Origin: Streptomyces violaceorubidus
GTDB lineage: Bacteria; Actinomycetota; Actinomycetes; Streptomycetales; Streptomycetaceae
Direction: 5' to 3'
Assembly: GCF_000717995.1 (NCBI RefSeq)
Contig: NZ_JODM01000002.1
Location: 186,001 to 250,000, forward strand
DNA length: 64,000 bases
The position numbers were made by a program, and so were the translations under genes. How positions within the stretch are numbered: the stretch's first letter is position 1; each line of letters begins with the position of its first letter. Positions 62,656 through 64,000 of the stretch are shown in pieces. The notes beneath the pieces were generated by a model. The model was not told the origin of the DNA. It saw only the letters and a program-made list of their open reading frames with translations, and did no database searches.

Positions 62656-64000
62656 CGGCCGCCACCCCGGCCGGGCCGCGCCCGCAGGACCCCCCGCGGG
62701 TCGAGTACCGAGGCCACCTGGTCGAGCAGCAGCCGACTCCCCTCGTTCCCGGCGTCCCCCAGGTCGTCGCCGATGACCGGCCGGTAGGGGTGAACGCCCA
62801 TACGCGTGCACCCGCGCACCAGTTCCCGGCGGCACTCCAGCGCCCGTGCGTCGGCCCCCGGCTCGTCACGGTCCCAGAAGAGCCCGGTGACACAGCGCAG
62901 GTCCCGCGCGCCGAGGCGGAGGGCGAGACAGGGTTCCATGCCCCGGTCCGTCATGATCCGTTCCACCAGTCGCAGTACCGTGTCGGTCCGGGCGCCCGAC
63001 ATCGGGAGGCGGGGAGTGAACCAGAGGACCCCGCAACGGTCCCGGTCGGGGTCCCGTTCCCGGCCGGCCCGAACGTACAGCGGCCCGCCGGGTTTGTGCC
63101 GGTAGGCACTCGCCAGGCCCGGGGCGCTGTCGTACCGCGCAGCGCCTTCCGGCGGCCCGGGAGCTCCCGGGGCGGCGACGTGGCCGCTCACGTCATCGGT
63201 GTCCCAGTGGTCTGCGTACGGGACGAAGGCACGCAGCACGGCTTCGTACAGCAGGTCCAGCATCCTGGAGTCGTCGGCCCACAGCTCGGCGTACCCGGTC
63301 CACGGCCCGTCGAGGTGCTCGGGCAGCCGGCTCCGCGGCGCGGGGAGCACCTGCGCCGCCAGCCGGGCCCGGTTCCACAGGCTCACGGCCACGCCGCCCG
63401 GCGCCCGTTGCAGCAGTCGCCGGGCGGCGTCGACGGCGCCGGGGAGGAGGCGTTCGTCGGGGAGTCGGAAGATCACCGACCGGCCCGCCCGGGGCCGCGG
63501 ATGCAGCCACAGCTCGGCGGACACGACGACGCCGGGACCGCCTTGCAGGAAGAGCCCGGTGAGCTCGGGTCCCGGGCCGGGGCCGGTCGAGAGCCGAGTA
63601 CCGTCGGGGCGGACCACCTCCAGCCGCCGCAGGTGGGACGCCATGTCCTGGTACGGCCCGCGCCCCGAACCGCGCTGCAGCGCGTTGGCCAGGACGGAGG
63701 TGCTCGGTCCGGCCCCGGTGGAGGGTGGCAGCAACTCCGACGAGCGCCGCCCCAGGGCTTCGGCCAGCTGCCCGAAGGTGACCCCCGGCTCCACGGTGAC
63801 CAGGCCGAGTTGCTCGTCATGGTGGAGGATCCGGTCCAGTCGGGCCAGTCGCAGCACCACGGTGTGCTCGGCGGGCGGGCAACCCGAACCGTATCCCCAG
63901 TTCCGGCCGGTGCTGACCGGGTGGACTCGGACGCCGTGGCGATGGGCGATCCGCAAGCAGTCCCGCGTCTGGGCCGCGTCGGCCGGGCACAGCACCGCTT
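62652..64000 (-). CDS. FAD-linked oxidase (VAO/4-cresol-dehydrogenase type), partial
   Basis: The open frame runs off the right edge, so the N-terminus is missing; 449 codons are visible. PCMH-type FAD domain: VHPVSTGRNWGYGSGCPP (FAD-binding turn), LGLVTVEPGVTFGQLAEALG and STGAGPSTSVLANALQRGSG. The later part has FAD-linked oxidase C-terminal features (ASVLDPRGVLRARP, the LDPxGxL end). VAO-family members oxidise phenols, alcohols or C-C bonds and often tailor natural products. It is directly upstream of, and coupled to, the isoprenoid-synthase-fold gene, so oxidation of a prenyl or terpene product is likely. The codon called Met at 63995 in the open frame is an internal GTG, not a start. Confidence 0.88.
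   Translation of the reverse strand, partial: AVLCPADAAQTRDCLRIAHRHGVRVHPVSTGRNWGYGSGCPPAEHTVVLRLARLDRILHHDEQLGLVTVEPGVTFGQLAEALGRRSSELLPPSTGAGPSTSVLANALQRGSGRGPYQDMASHLRRLEVVRPDGTRLSTGPGPGPELTGLFLQGGPGVVVSAELWLHPRPRAGRSVIFRLPDERLLPGAVDAARRLLQRAPGGVAVSLWNRARLAAQVLPAPRSRLPEHLDGPWTGYAELWADDSRMLDLLYEAVLRAFVPYADHWDTDDVSGHVAAPGAPGPPEGAARYDSAPGLASAYRHKPGGPLYVRAGRERDPDRDRCGVLWFTPRLPMSGARTDTVLRLVERIMTDRGMEPCLALRLGARDLRCVTGLFWDRDEPGADARALECRRELVRGCTRMGVHPYRPVIGDDLGDAGNEGSRLLLDQVASVLDPRGVLRARPGRGGGR

Overview
The DNA is very GC-rich with strong third-codon GC bias, GTG/TTG starts, 1-4 bp stop/start overlaps and actinobacterial gene families throughout. It reads as chromosomal sequence from a Streptomyces or close relative. 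I saw no rRNA, tRNA or CRISPR array. Several segments carry minisatellites and decayed genes, as expected of accessory or arm-proximal Streptomyces DNA.

Layout. (1) 1-10.9 kb, nickel/cobalt homeostasis: a P1B-type efflux ATPase (cut by the window edge) diverges from an NmtR-type metal sensor, and a five-gene nickel-type ABC importer (nikABCDE) lies behind a near-perfect Nur-box. A secreted GH2 beta-galactosidase sits between the two halves. (2) 10.9-17.1 kb: macro-domain protein, phytoene-desaturase-like FAD enzyme, inositol-monophosphatase-family enzyme and a gamma-glutamyltransferase-family gene whose 5' end is duplicated around a truncated integrase, the scar of an integrated element. Three minisatellites lie in the gaps. 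(3) 17.2-22.1 kb: an operon starting with a homologue of the methanogen furan-forming enzyme MfnB, followed by aldehyde dehydrogenase, Zn-alcohol dehydrogenase, a class I methyltransferase and an EF-hand protein. This is a plausible undescribed furan pathway. (4) 22.3-24.8 kb, decaying genes: an SDR remnant, a PAP2-phosphatase remnant and a histidine kinase that has lost its phospho-acceptor His and carries a frameshift. (5) 24.8-34.4 kb: a lipoate-protein ligase, a secreted protein and a pyrimidine-degradation cluster (nitrilase/beta-ureidopropionase, class III aminotransferase, PucR regulator, dihydropyrimidinase, LLM flavin enzyme, NCS1 permease). The PucR gene has lost its DNA-binding end and is fused to a nitrilase tail. 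(6) 34.5-50 kb: a small XRE regulator divergent from an apparently leaderless methionine aminopeptidase, a 36-bp minisatellite, ClpC-like ATPase, secreted gamma-glutamyltransferase, a LacI/GH35/amidase sugar locus with two copies of one operator, exonuclease III, a metallo-hydrolase and a PcaL-like fusion whose lactonase nucleophile is Ala.

(7) 50.9-64 kb is the most unusual part. A roughly 10.8-kb same-strand operon encodes seven proteins I cannot assign to known pathways (two related ~310-residue proteins, two related ~125-residue proteins, and proteins of 471, 588 and 1222 residues, mostly beta-rich and without signal peptides) around a trans-isoprenyl diphosphate synthase. A convergent pair encodes an isoprenoid-synthase-fold protein with two Asp-rich motifs and a FAD-linked oxidase that runs off the window. 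I read this as a candidate terpenoid system with dedicated lipid-binding or scaffold proteins. The enzyme assignments are firm; the lipid-binding role is inference.
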